Source: a virus. Taken from it: 64,000 bases of DNA. Of the stretch, positions 24,343 to 31,482 are shown in pieces. The first letter of the stretch is position 1, and each line of letters starts with the position of its first letter. The stretch lies in the IMG/VR virus record IMGVR_UViG_3300050821_003843, positions 1-64,000 of that record. The stretch is one strand, 5' to 3'. The notes under the pieces are model-generated. The model worked only from the letters and a program-made list of their open reading frames with translations, made no database searches and was not told where the DNA came from. A program made the translations under genes and the position numbers.

Positions 24343-25581
24343 ATGGCAGCGAAAGTGGCAGTCAGTGCGTTGGGTAAGAAACTTGGGGCAAAGCTGGATA
24401 CAGCCGTCAAGGCGCATCGTAATGATGAGACGAAGGTTGGAGGCAGGGGTAAACTCCCTGACTTCGACAACTACATTGCCCAATTGGTGGATATGAAGAT
24501 CGGGTACTATGAAAAGGGGGACAACAAAGGAGAACCATTCTTCTATGCGGCTGGAGCAATTCAGTTTCCGAAAAAGGTCAACGTCAATAAGACGACGGTA
24601 GTGGATGTTGAAGGTCTAAGAACTCAATTTGGACCAGAACCGTTGTGTGATACAAAAAACTCAAAGGGTGAAGTTGTTACACTGGATATGCACGTAGCGA
24701 ACGTGCTGAACTTGTTCCGTCTACTTGGCGTTGATACATCAGATGTTGGAGGGGACGATATAGAACCCACCATCGAAGTGTTGAAATCCCAAGCCCCCTA
24801 TTTCCAAGTGAGTGTGAGTACCAGTGCAGCAACTACACAGTATCCTAACCCCAAGACATGGGAAAATTGGGGTAAGGCTTGTGAGTACACACCAGATGGG
24901 GATACAGGCGTGGTGGATGGTACAGGTGAAGAATTAGGGGGTGAATCAACAGAAGAGGAAGTGCAGGAACAATCCAGTGATGTGCCATTCGGTGACGACA
25001 TTGATGACTTGGTTGGTACTGCTAATGGTGAGGATGAGGATGCAGCAGCAGACGCTCATGCGAAGTTGACCGAATTGGCGAAAGCAGCAGGCAAAACGCA
25101 GAAGGATATTGACAATAGTAAGAGTTGGGAACAGGTCGGTGAATGGTGCCGTGAGGGTCAAAATGAAGGTGAGGCAGACGATGCGGTTGACTATGATGCA
25201 TTAGGCGCAGCAGCCGATGGAGGAGACCAAGAAAGTGCCGATAAACTCGATGAATTGCGTCAAGCGGCTGATGTGAGTGATGATGATTTCAATTCGATGA
25301 GTTGGATCGAATTGGCTGCGCACTTGAGTACGCTTGAAGAACCAGCAGCAGAGGAAGAAACAAGTACAACGCCAGAAGTAGGACAAGTGTGGAAGTACAA
25401 GCCAATTGAACTGAATCCAAAAACTAAGAAGATGGAGAAATCAAAGGTAGCGAAAGAACATGAGGTACTGTCTGTTGTGGGGGAGAAGGTGACACTAAAG
25501 AACCTCGATACGAACAAGACACTACTGAATCCAGCCACGAAAAAACCACTACTGATCCCCTTCGAAGAACTCGAAGAGTGA
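24343..25581 (+). CDS. Putative single-stranded DNA-binding protein
   Basis: 412 residues starting at MAAKVAVSALGKKLG with GGAGCGAAATCGA upstream. About residues 35-150 (LPDFDNYIAQLVDMKIGYYE, then FFYAAGAIQFPKKVNV) look like the OB-fold core of phage SSB-like proteins. A very acidic region follows (about 205-330), with two Ala/Asp repeats (AAADAHAKLTELAKAAGKT and ADGGDQESADKLDELRQAAD) each ending in a NS(K/M)SW element. The C-terminus VGQVWKYKPIELNPKTKK is a small beta domain. Position after recombination genes supports DNA binding. Confidence 0.6.
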   Translation: MAAKVAVSALGKKLGAKLDTAVKAHRNDETKVGGRGKLPDFDNYIAQLVDMKIGYYEKGDNKGEPFFYAAGAIQFPKKVNVNKTTVVDVEGLRTQFGPEPLCDTKNSKGEVVTLDMHVANVLNLFRLLGVDTSDVGGDDIEPTIEVLKSQAPYFQVSVSTSAATTQYPNPKTWENWGKACEYTPDGDTGVVDGTGEELGGESTEEEVQEQSSDVPFGDDIDDLVGTANGEDEDAAADAHAKLTELAKAAGKTQKDIDNSKSWEQVGEWCREGQNEGEADDAVDYDALGAAADGGDQESADKLDELRQAADVSDDDFNSMSWIELAAHLSTLEEPAAEEETSTTPEVGQVWKYKPIELNPKTKKMEKSKVAKEHEVLSVVGEKVTLKNLDTNKTLLNPATKKPLLIPFEELEE

Positions 25582-25583
25582 TC

Positions 25584-25702
25584 AGGTGGTTACGAAATGA
25601 AGTCGACTAGGTGTGCGAGCGGGGGAACCCCACTTGGGAAACCTAGTGGCAAGTGTAGCGTCGCAATGACTGGTACAATAAACCGACAAAGCCAGTCCAC
25701 CT
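25584..25702 (+). ncRNA. Structured RNA A with pseudoknot
   Basis: No ORF. AGGTGG (25584-25589) pairs with CCACCT (25697-25702) as an outer stem. Inside: ACTAGGT (25606-25612) with ACCTAGT (25641-25647); CACTTG (25631-25636) with CAAGTG (25650-25655); TGCGA (25614-25618) with TCGCA (25661-25665); GGGG-GAA-CCCC; and GACTGG (25668-25673) with CCAGTC (25692-25697). Two of the helices cross the first, giving a pseudoknot. All helices except the GG/CC hairpin are perfect. Sits directly after the SSB-like gene. No known family fits. Confidence 0.55.
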
Positions 25703-25707
25703 AACCT

Positions 25708-25713
25708 TATAAT
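25708..25713 (+). promoter_or_regulatory. Perfect -10 box upstream of RNA B
   Basis: TATAAT at 25708-25713. The -35 region is weak (GACAAA at 25685-25690, 17 bases away). Transcription would begin near 25720 at the base of RNA B. Confidence 0.45.
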
Positions 25714-25804
25714 CCCTCTAACCGAGTTGCTAACTGCTGACCTAGTCTGATGGCATGTGGCAGGGTATTAAATGGACTTATTACAACTCGGTTAGGGGGT
25801 TTTG
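25714..25804 (+). ncRNA. RNA B: 16-bp stem with long loop and U-tract
   Basis: CCCTCTAACCGAGTTG (25714-25729) pairs over 16 positions with CAACTCGGTTAGGGGG (25784-25799), one G-U pair, and TTTT follows. The 54-base loop is itself structured (CTGC...GCAG). This is either a small RNA with its own terminator or an unusually large terminator ending the early operon. Confidence 0.6.
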
Positions 25805-25865
25805 ATAATGCCTCTCCGTGATTCTGGTTGTTTGTTCCTTCCCGCTTCACGGGGGACCACTAGCT

Positions 25866-25890
25866 GACAGACCTAGGGCAAAAGTCTGTC
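25866..25890 (+). repeat. Hairpin before tRNA-like 1
   Basis: GACAGAC-CTAGGGCAAAA-GTCTGTC, a perfect 7-bp stem ending three bases before the tRNA-like gene. Could be a processing signal or part of one larger RNA. Confidence 0.5.
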
Positions 25891-25893
25891 GAC

Positions 25894-25999
25894 GGAGGTA
25901 TGGCGAAACTGGTAGACGCGACAAGATAAGGATGGTTCAATTCCGTCTGTAACTTATTTTGTAATGGATTATTTGTAGGTTCGAATCCTACTGCCTCCA
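25894..25999 (+). tRNA. tRNA-Leu-like RNA with enlarged anticodon arm
   Basis: 106 nt, about 20 longer than a normal tRNA-Leu. Acceptor GGAGGTA/TGCCTCC, D-arm TGGCGAAACTGGTAGACGC as in bacterial tRNA-Leu, and T-arm GTAGG-TTCGAAT-CCTAC are canonical. A 12-base variable arm fits class II. The anticodon arm is not normal: ACAAGATAAG pairs over ten positions with CTTATTTTGT, and above it sits GATGG-TTCAATT-CCGTC, which has the sequence of a second T-arm. If about 25 bases were removed after AUAAGG, a normal Leu loop (anticodon AAG, G37) would remain; the apical loop alternatively offers CAA. No encoded CCA. Confidence 0.6.
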
Positions 26000-26000
26000 A

Positions 26001-26114
26001 TGAGACTGAATTCCACTTGAAGAGTACAGTGGTGAATTATCTAGTGCGTGGAAGGTCCATACGTTCTCAGCATGTCGTCTAGGTAATGCTGTAACCCACA
26101 GTCTCAATTTTCTT
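26001..26114 (+). ncRNA. RNA D: four-way-junction RNA with terminator tail
   Basis: TGAGACTG (26001-26008) pairs perfectly with CAGTCTCA (26099-26106), followed by ATTTTCTT. Inside are three hairpins: AATTC/GAATT (26009-26038) extended by CAC/GTG, CGTGGA with TCC-AT-ACG (26047-26063), and CAGCAT-12 nt-ATGCTG (26068-26091). The plan is a cloverleaf, but arm sizes do not fit a tRNA. It starts two bases after the tRNA-like gene. No known family recognised. Confidence 0.55.
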
Positions 26115-26146
26115 ACTCCAACTCATGTTTTAGAAAGTGACACAAG

Positions 26147-26923
26147 ATGCTGACAGACAGACTTGAAGGGGTGACGGTATGCGTTGAATATTCTGATTTC
26201 CTACGTGAAACACTGCCGTACAATATGCGGCACTTTGACCGTTATTTGGTCATCACGAAGGAAGGAGACCATGATACGATTGGATTGTGTCGTAAACTTG
26301 GGGTGGATTATCTCACGACTAACTTGATGACAAAGGGAGATCAGTTCGCTAAGTCACGAGGTATTGATTATGGAATCGCAAACCTGACTGGTGACGGTTG
26401 GGTCATTCATGTGGATGCTGACATCTGGCTACCTCCACAAACTCGACACCTGATTAGTCACGTTAGCTTAGACCCAAAATGTATCTACGGTATCGACCGG
26501 GTGAACTGTATTGGGTGGGACAACTGGAAAAAGTTTATCAGTATGGACCCTCACTTGGAAGAGGCACATCAGTTCTTATGGCATTGTCTGATTGTGCCAC
26601 CCCCATTTCCACTAGGTGGTCGATTATCCTTTCGTGAGTATGGCGGGTATGTGCCAATCGGGTTCTTTCAAATGTGGCATCATGGACAGTGCCCCAAGCG
26701 TTATCCACTAAATCATAGTGGCGCAGAACGAACTGACGTACTCCATGCGTTACAGTGGGAACCAGAAAATCGTAGACTACTCCCTGAACTCGTGGCGGTT
26801 CATTTGGAATCAGAAAAGTCAGAACTGGGTAAGAACTGGAATGGTCGTAAGTCGATGAAGTTTGGACCACACCATCATCAACATGAGAAACATCACGAAC
26901 ACCATCAGAAGTATTGTGATTAG
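26147..26923 (+). CDS. GT-A type glycosyltransferase-like protein 3
   Basis: 258 residues; ATG behind TTTTAGAAAGTGACACAAG. GVTVCVEYSDFLRETLPYNM, YLVITKEGDHDT and WVIHVDADIWLP (DAD near residue 88) give the same order as the two proteins at 9.8-11.3 kb, so all three are paralogues. The His-rich end (HHHQHEKHHEHHQKY) is unusual and could bind metal. It stands alone between two RNA clusters, with the third palindrome overlapping its stop codon. A sugar could be added to host or virion structures or to the hypermodified DNA base. Confidence 0.68.
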   Translation: MLTDRLEGVTVCVEYSDFLRETLPYNMRHFDRYLVITKEGDHDTIGLCRKLGVDYLTTNLMTKGDQFAKSRGIDYGIANLTGDGWVIHVDADIWLPPQTRHLISHVSLDPKCIYGIDRVNCIGWDNWKKFISMDPHLEEAHQFLWHCLIVPPPFPLGGRLSFREYGGYVPIGFFQMWHHGQCPKRYPLNHSGAERTDVLHALQWEPENRRLLPELVAVHLESEKSELGKNWNGRKSMKFGPHHHQHEKHHEHHQKYCD

Positions 26924-26941
26924 GTAATTCCCTATTACCTA
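26921..26941. promoter_or_regulatory. GGTAA palindrome 3
   Basis: TAGGTAA-TTCCCTA-TTACCTA, 7-base arms, beginning on the stop codon of the glycosyltransferase gene. Same GGTAA/TTACC core as sites at 16834 and 26946. Confidence 0.58.
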
Positions 26942-26945
26942 AATT

Positions 26946-26966
26946 GAGGTAATTGTCCTTTACCTT
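26946..26966. promoter_or_regulatory. GGTAA palindrome 4
   Basis: GAGGTAA-TTGTCCT-TTACCTT, five bases after palindrome 3 and with the same 7-base gap between arms. The pair stands before the second RNA cluster. Confidence 0.55.
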
Positions 26967-26970
26967 TTGT

Positions 26971-26989
26971 AGTTACTGACTGAGTAACT
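26971..26989 (+). repeat. Hairpin before tRNA-like 2
   Basis: AGTTACT-GACTG-AGTAACT, a perfect 7-bp inverted repeat nine bases before the second tRNA-like element, in the same relative place as the hairpin at 25866-25890. Confidence 0.5.
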
Positions 26990-26997
26990 TTGATATT

Positions 26998-27100
26998 CGC
27001 TCCGTGGCGGAAGTAGACGCACTCGACAGACTGAGACAGATGAGGAAGTGGTACAGATTCCACACGATCTGTAAATTGCTGGAAGATCCAGCCGGAGCGA
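26998..27100 (+). tRNA. tRNA-like RNA 2, Leu-type D-arm, degenerate
   Basis: 103 nt. Acceptor CGCTCCG/CGGAGCG is perfect. TGGCGGAAGTAGACGC is a Leu-type D-arm that lacks the conserved G18G19. The T-stem position has GCTGG/CCAGC with only a 5-base loop (AAGAT), missing TTCRA. The middle forms ACAGAT/ATCTGT around a GTGG/CCAC hairpin, so the anticodon arm is enlarged as in element 1. Losing both partners of the D-T loop contact together suggests a tRNA-derived RNA that no longer works in translation. Confidence 0.42.
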
Positions 27101-27111
27101 TTTTGAAATTG

Positions 27112-27217
27112 ACGTTTTAGATTAGCAGTAGTGGTCTACCGGGCGATATCCAGTCCACGTTCAACTCGTGGCATGCAGTCGGATAACTGGGGTTCGATTC
27201 CCACTATTCTAAAACGT
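27112..27217 (+). tRNA. tRNA-like RNA 3 with extended acceptor-type stem
   Basis: ACGTTTTAGA (27112-27121) pairs with TCTAAAACGT (27208-27217) over ten perfect positions, longer than a 7-bp acceptor. GTAG-TGGT-CTAC resembles a D-arm and GGGG-TTCGATT-CCC the T-arm. TATCC/GGATA occupies the anticodon stem position, enclosing 29 bases with CCACG-TTCAACT-CGTGG, again a T-arm-like hairpin. Excising the insert would leave a 74-nt tRNA-sized body. Anticodon not assignable. Confidence 0.42.
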
Positions 27218-27237
27218 TATTTAATCAGGAACACGAT

Positions 27238-27465
27238 GTGCCTCTAGCTATCAAAAAGAAACTGCTACAATCCCAAGTCATATTTCGGTTCGAACACTCA
27301 CATGGACCATATGACAGTGGTAGTTTTTACGATGGTGACACCAAATTTGCACAACTCACGCTTATGCGGGACTGTGAAGCCGCAAAATCGCTTGTAAGCC
27401 TGTTAAAACGTCAAGGGGTACAAATCATCGTACCCACGTTCGAAGTCGCTAACGAGGTCAAGTAG
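27238..27465 (+). CDS. Small duplicated protein, copy 1 (GTG start)
   Basis: 75 residues from GTG 27238 behind CAGGAACACGAT. MPLAIKKK start, then HGPYDSGSFYDG and LMRDCEAAKSLVSLLKRQGV. It aligns along its length with the next gene. An alpha-beta fold is likely. Immediately upstream of DNA polymerase; role unknown. Confidence 0.55.
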   Translation: MPLAIKKKLLQSQVIFRFEHSHGPYDSGSFYDGDTKFAQLTLMRDCEAAKSLVSLLKRQGVQIIVPTFEVANEVK

Positions 27466-27466
27466 C

Positions 27467-27682
27467 GTGCCGATTGCCATCAAAAAACAGGTCAAGCCCC
27501 AATCGACTGTAAAATACACGATGGAACACCAACATACGAATGGACCGTATGATAACTTGAACGTGTACGCAAATGGTGTGCGTGTTGGTCAAGTGATATT
27601 GATGCACAACGTAGAGGCAAAGGGATTTATCCAGTTGATAACCCGGTCAGGTGTTCAACTGGTTGTGGATACACATAAGTGA
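27467..27682 (+). CDS. Small duplicated protein, copy 2 (GTG start)
   Basis: 71 residues, also from GTG. MPIAIKKQ, NGPYDNLNVYANG and LMHNVEAKGFIQLITRSGVQ match copy 1, so the pair is a tandem duplication. It ends 12 bases before the polymerase start. Confidence 0.55.
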   Translation: MPIAIKKQVKPQSTVKYTMEHQHTNGPYDNLNVYANGVRVGQVILMHNVEAKGFIQLITRSGVQLVVDTHK

Positions 27683-27694
27683 AGGAACAAGAAA

Positions 27695-29794
27695 ATCTTA
27701 GGAATCGACACAGAGACTTCTGGCGTTGACAAATACCACGGAGCAGCCCCATTCTTTGTAACTGTGTGTGACGATAATGACAATCAAACTTATTGGGAGG
27801 CTGATGTCGATCCATTCACCCGCAAACCTTTATGGGACTCTTCTGACCTACGCAGTATAAGAAAGACCATACTTGTACCGGGTGAGATGAAGATAATCCA
27901 CAATGAGAAGTTTGATGTACCGATGTTGGACAACATCTTACCCGGACTAATGGATGAATGGCCTTGGGATTATACACATGACACGCTAATTAGTGGGCAC
28001 TTGATTAACTCTAACGAACCACACGATCTAACGAGTCAGGTTCTAATCCACTTAGGTCTGAACATCAAGCCAGTGGAAGACAAGCTGCACGAGGCAACAG
28101 CAGCAGCCCGTAGAATGTGTCGAACAAAAGCGTTTATTGCCCAGTTCGGTCAGTGGCGCATTGCTGAAAAGGGTGAAGAGGATTTACCATCGGCAAAGGA
28201 TGCGACTTGGCAGTTTGACACGTTTCTGCCTCGCATGGTAGCCAAATACCAATGGGAAGCGAGTGATGCATATACTGCCTTAGAAAACAGACAACCATTA
28301 TCCATAATAGAAAAAAGTAATGGTTGGGAATGGCGTCCTCCTTCAGAAGTCTATGAGGGGTATCATCCGTGGTGGACAGTATTGTCAGAATACGCTAACC
28401 CAGATAGCGGGGTGTTATGTTACTTGGCAAAGGCGCATCACAAGTGCCTACACGCAAATGATCTGTGGTCTATTTATCTTGAACGAATGAAACTTGTACC
28501 ACAACTGTGTGCGATGGAGTCACGTGGCGCAACGTTGCATCAAGGCAGAATGACAGAACTGGAGGAACGGTTTACTAAAGCGTCAGAAGCGGCTGGCCGA
28601 TTGTGTAAGAACATTGCATCAAGGTATGACAACTACAAACTTGAGTTGCCTAAGAACGGGATGAACAACTCATTAAGGGGTTTTCTCTTTGATACAATGA
28701 GACTGGAATCACCGATCAAAACGGATTCAGGTGCCCCATCGTTCGATAAAAATGTGATCGAGCATTTTATGCTGACGCTCCCCACTAAGAGCAAGGAATT
28801 GACCTTCGTGGAAAAATTAAGGGAAAAGCGTAGCGCAGACACAGCCCTTGGATATTTGACCAGTTATCGAAAGTACATGCTGCCCGATGAAGTGATGGAC
28901 TTTTACCTGATACATTCCAAGGTGAATCCAACAGGTACAGCCACATTGCGCAACTCATCACAAGACCCCAATTCCCAACAGGTGAGTAAGAAAGAAGGAT
29001 TCAACCTACGTTACGTGTTTGGTCCGTTACCCGGTCGCGAATGGTGGTCGATTGATTACGACAACTTGGAGTTGCGCATCCCAGCCTATGAGTCTGGCGA
29101 GCGGGTAATGATTGATATCTTCGAAAAGCCCAACGATGCGCCCTACTTTGGCAGTTATCACTTATTAAATGCCAGTATCGTTTATCCTGACTTGTTCTGG
29201 CCATTAGCCGAAAAGAAAGGTGCATTCAAGGAAAAATACGGTTCGACCTACTACCAGTGGATCAAGAATTTCGATTTCGCCGATCAGTATGGTGCAATGT
29301 TGGGATCAGGTACAGCAGACCTAGCAGCACATAAACCCGGTGCGCAAGCAATGGTCCAGGCTAGATTGAAAGAAAAGAACAAACTCAATAACAAGTACAT
29401 TGACTTGGCTAACAAGTGGGGGTTTGTTGAGACCATACCCGATATCGAGGTCAATCCACGACGGGGTTATCCGGTCTATTGTTCGCGTTCAAAGTGGGGG
29501 CGAGTATCGCCAACGATTCCTCTAAACTACCATGTACAGTCTACAGCGTGTTGGATAAAAATGCGTGCTATGTTTAAGGTAGAAGAATACTTGCGGGCAA
29601 ACAAACTCGATGCCTACATCATCCTCGAAATCCACGATGAATTGATCTTCGATTTCCCATTTGTAAAGGATAAAGGAAATTTACATCACTTGAATGCAAT
29701 TCGAAAGATCATGGCATCTCTAGGCGATTGTGTTGGCATTCCGTTGACGTGTGGACTTTCCTACCATCCTCACAACTGGGCACAAGCGTCATGA
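27695..29794 (+). CDS. Family A DNA polymerase, probable AUC start
   Basis: About 700 residues. LGIDTETSGVD at the N-terminus is exonuclease motif I (3'-5' proofreading). Polymerase motif A is WSIDYDNLELRIP, motif C LEIHDELIFDFP (HDE); the O-helix region KNFDFADQYGAML is recognisable but diverged. The only in-frame start upstream of exonuclease motif I and close to a ribosome site is ATC 27695: AAGGAA (27682-27687) ends 7 bases before it. The next candidate, GTG 27764, would delete motif I. It replicates the phage genome and must accept 5-hydroxymethyl-dUTP. Confidence 0.88.
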   Translation: MLGIDTETSGVDKYHGAAPFFVTVCDDNDNQTYWEADVDPFTRKPLWDSSDLRSIRKTILVPGEMKIIHNEKFDVPMLDNILPGLMDEWPWDYTHDTLISGHLINSNEPHDLTSQVLIHLGLNIKPVEDKLHEATAAARRMCRTKAFIAQFGQWRIAEKGEEDLPSAKDATWQFDTFLPRMVAKYQWEASDAYTALENRQPLSIIEKSNGWEWRPPSEVYEGYHPWWTVLSEYANPDSGVLCYLAKAHHKCLHANDLWSIYLERMKLVPQLCAMESRGATLHQGRMTELEERFTKASEAAGRLCKNIASRYDNYKLELPKNGMNNSLRGFLFDTMRLESPIKTDSGAPSFDKNVIEHFMLTLPTKSKELTFVEKLREKRSADTALGYLTSYRKYMLPDEVMDFYLIHSKVNPTGTATLRNSSQDPNSQQVSKKEGFNLRYVFGPLPGREWWSIDYDNLELRIPAYESGERVMIDIFEKPNDAPYFGSYHLLNASIVYPDLFWPLAEKKGAFKEKYGSTYYQWIKNFDFADQYGAMLGSGTADLAAHKPGAQAMVQARLKEKNKLNNKYIDLANKWGFVETIPDIEVNPRRGYPVYCSRSKWGRVSPTIPLNYHVQSTACWIKMRAMFKVEEYLRANKLDAYIILEIHDELIFDFPFVKDKGNLHHLNAIRKIMASLGDCVGIPLTCGLSYHPHNWAQAS

Positions 29795-29991
29795 ACCACA
29801 AGTTAGAAGTCGATGACGACGCAATAGTGAATAACTACTACAGGGTCACAATGAGAAATCCACTACTACCAACAGAGTCAGAACTGGCAACACTGCGCAG
29901 TAAGTTACCCCACGTCAACTATCAAATGTTGAGTCTTCACTGGTTGGCGAATCGAATTACAGAACTCAAAAAAGCAGGGAGGTTAAATTGA
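29791..29991 (+). CDS. Small protein, unknown function
   Basis: 66 residues, ATGA overlap with the polymerase stop. Helical with a basic end (LANRITELKKAGRLN). No family recognised. Confidence 0.5.
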   Translation: MNHKLEVDDDAIVNNYYRVTMRNPLLPTESELATLRSKLPHVNYQMLSLHWLANRITELKKAGRLN

Positions 29992-30320
29992 GAGTGTTCA
30001 AACAGCATGAACTGCGAGAAGCATACGCCTATGCTGAAGCCGGTGAGATAGCTGTCCATGTCCATTTTATGGTATTCGCTAACTCGCCAGCATGTTTCAA
30101 ACGTGATATGAATCGTGGCTATCCTATCGCTCACGTATTAGGACAGGATAAGGAACACCTGATTGCGATAGCCCATGACTGTGGTGTTAAGAAAGTGGTA
30201 GTAGAATGCCAAGGAACTAGACGACAGCATATTGACCTATGTGGTAAGCCGTTGATCCATTGTCTAACACAAATGGATGTGGATATAGAAGATTACACTT
30301 TGGAGAAACAAGGCAAATGA
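29988..30320 (+). CDS. DUF4031-like protein (TTG start)
   Basis: 110 residues from TTG 29988, which has a strong site AGGGAGGTTAAA. EHLIAIAHDCGV...QHIDLCGKPL resembles the ELHAMADRIG...HYDIS region of phage DUF4031 proteins. Function of that family is unknown. Coupled to both neighbours by overlap. Confidence 0.45.
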   Translation: MRVFKQHELREAYAYAEAGEIAVHVHFMVFANSPACFKRDMNRGYPIAHVLGQDKEHLIAIAHDCGVKKVVVECQGTRRQHIDLCGKPLIHCLTQMDVDIEDYTLEKQGK

Positions 30321-30628
30321 AGATTAGATTGGTATGCCCCGAAGGGTGGAAACAGTGTGGGTTCCAACGTCTTGTGTGTGATGCGGTTGAATGTAGTTTG
30401 AACGATAAGGTACGAATTGCCGACACACTCAAACAATGGATCAATGATGGAGTGATGGAAGCTGAATCGAACCCGAGTACTGGCTTTGCGTTTGTGGATG
30501 GAAATAACTTGTTTGTGGAGTCAGGTGAAGGGACGACGTTACATGACTTCGCTGACTCGTTACAAGATGCTTCGAAATGTGTGGTAGAATACAAGGATGC
30601 AGATGATGAAGGGTGGCAAGTATGTTAG
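30317..30628 (+). CDS. Protein of unknown function
   Basis: 103 residues, starting MKIRLVCPEGWKQCGFQRLV. Alternating strands and an acidic C-terminal half. It overlaps the first gene of the DNA hypermodification cluster by seven bases, so it may belong to it. No family recognised. Confidence 0.5.
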   Translation: MKIRLVCPEGWKQCGFQRLVCDAVECSLNDKVRIADTLKQWINDGVMEAESNPSTGFAFVDGNNLFVESGEGTTLHDFADSLQDASKCVVEYKDADDEGWQVC

Positions 30629-31482
30629 TTGAAGAAGTTAAGAAGTTGACACCGTTACAAAGACTCTGTTTTTGGATAACCGAAAGGGAATCAATCAGGT
30701 TGAAAAAAGAAGCTGGTGATCCTAAACCGTGGAGCACGAACGAAGTATTACAGAATTTCCGCTTCTGCAATGTGATTAGGAGTGATGACAAGGTTTCACA
30801 GTGGCTCATGAACAACTGGTACACAAAGGAAAACATTGAGAAGGGGAATTTGGTAACGGCTTGTGTACTGGCACGACAGATCAACAATATCGAAACGATG
30901 ACGGATATTGGCTACCCTCATCCATGGAACCCGAAACGAGTCGAAGCGATTTGTAAAAAACGTGTAGCCGATGGGAAAAAGGTATTCAACGGCGCTTACA
31001 TCATCACGGGTGGGTTAGGTGGTGGTACGAAGGTGGAACAGGTGATTCACCTTGTGGTTGATCCAATCCATAAAGCGAAGGTAGCTCCAGTCTATGAGTC
31101 ACTTGAGGCAACACATACTCGATTGATGAATTATGTCGGTATGGGGTCATTTATTGCGGGGCAAGTGGTGGCAGACATTAAATTAGCTCTAAACCATGAA
31201 AACTATTGGCTTGATAGAAACACATGGGCTCCTATGGGTCCAGGTTCAAAACGTGGAATGAATCGACTTCACGAGCGCAACCCAGACGAGAAAAAGAATC
31301 AAGCCAAGTTCACAAAAGAACTTCAAGAACTTAGATCACAACTAAGGAAGTTGCTACCAGCAGATCTTTACTTGCGCATGGAAGCGATGGACCTTCAAAA
31401 CTGCCTATGTGAATTTTCGAAGATGGAGCGCACGTTGTTCGATAGCAAACGACCCAAACAACTCTATCCGGGGGTGAAATGA
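30622..31482 (+). CDS. Thymine pyrophosphorylase-family protein (clade 3 / HMUDK helical domain type)
   Basis: 286 residues. The N-terminal pattern LCFWITERESIRLKKEAG, KPWSTNEVLQNFRFCNV and RSDDKVSQWL is the signature of the helical family predicted as alpha-glutamyl/putrescinyl thymine pyrophosphorylase clade 3, which also forms the helical domain of some 5-hmdU DNA kinases. These act on hydroxymethyl-dU in DNA. A P-loop kinase follows with ATGA overlap, so the two may work as a split version of that two-domain kinase, or as kinase plus transferase. The C-terminal part is charged and coiled-coil-like. Confidence 0.72.
   Translation: MLVEEVKKLTPLQRLCFWITERESIRLKKEAGDPKPWSTNEVLQNFRFCNVIRSDDKVSQWLMNNWYTKENIEKGNLVTACVLARQINNIETMTDIGYPHPWNPKRVEAICKKRVADGKKVFNGAYIITGGLGGGTKVEQVIHLVVDPIHKAKVAPVYESLEATHTRLMNYVGMGSFIAGQVVADIKLALNHENYWLDRNTWAPMGPGSKRGMNRLHERNPDEKKNQAKFTKELQELRSQLRKLLPADLYLRMEAMDLQNCLCEFSKMERTLFDSKRPKQLYPGVK

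Noticed and set aside
25584-25665. Group I intron core (GACTAG resembles the P7 strand)
   Set aside because: No P3 5' strand or P4-P6 domain is present upstream, where a coding gene ends.
25584-25702. HDV-like ribozyme in RNA A
   Set aside because: The double-crossing helices resemble it, but the P4 helix and the catalytic C region are missing and the second crossing helix is too long.
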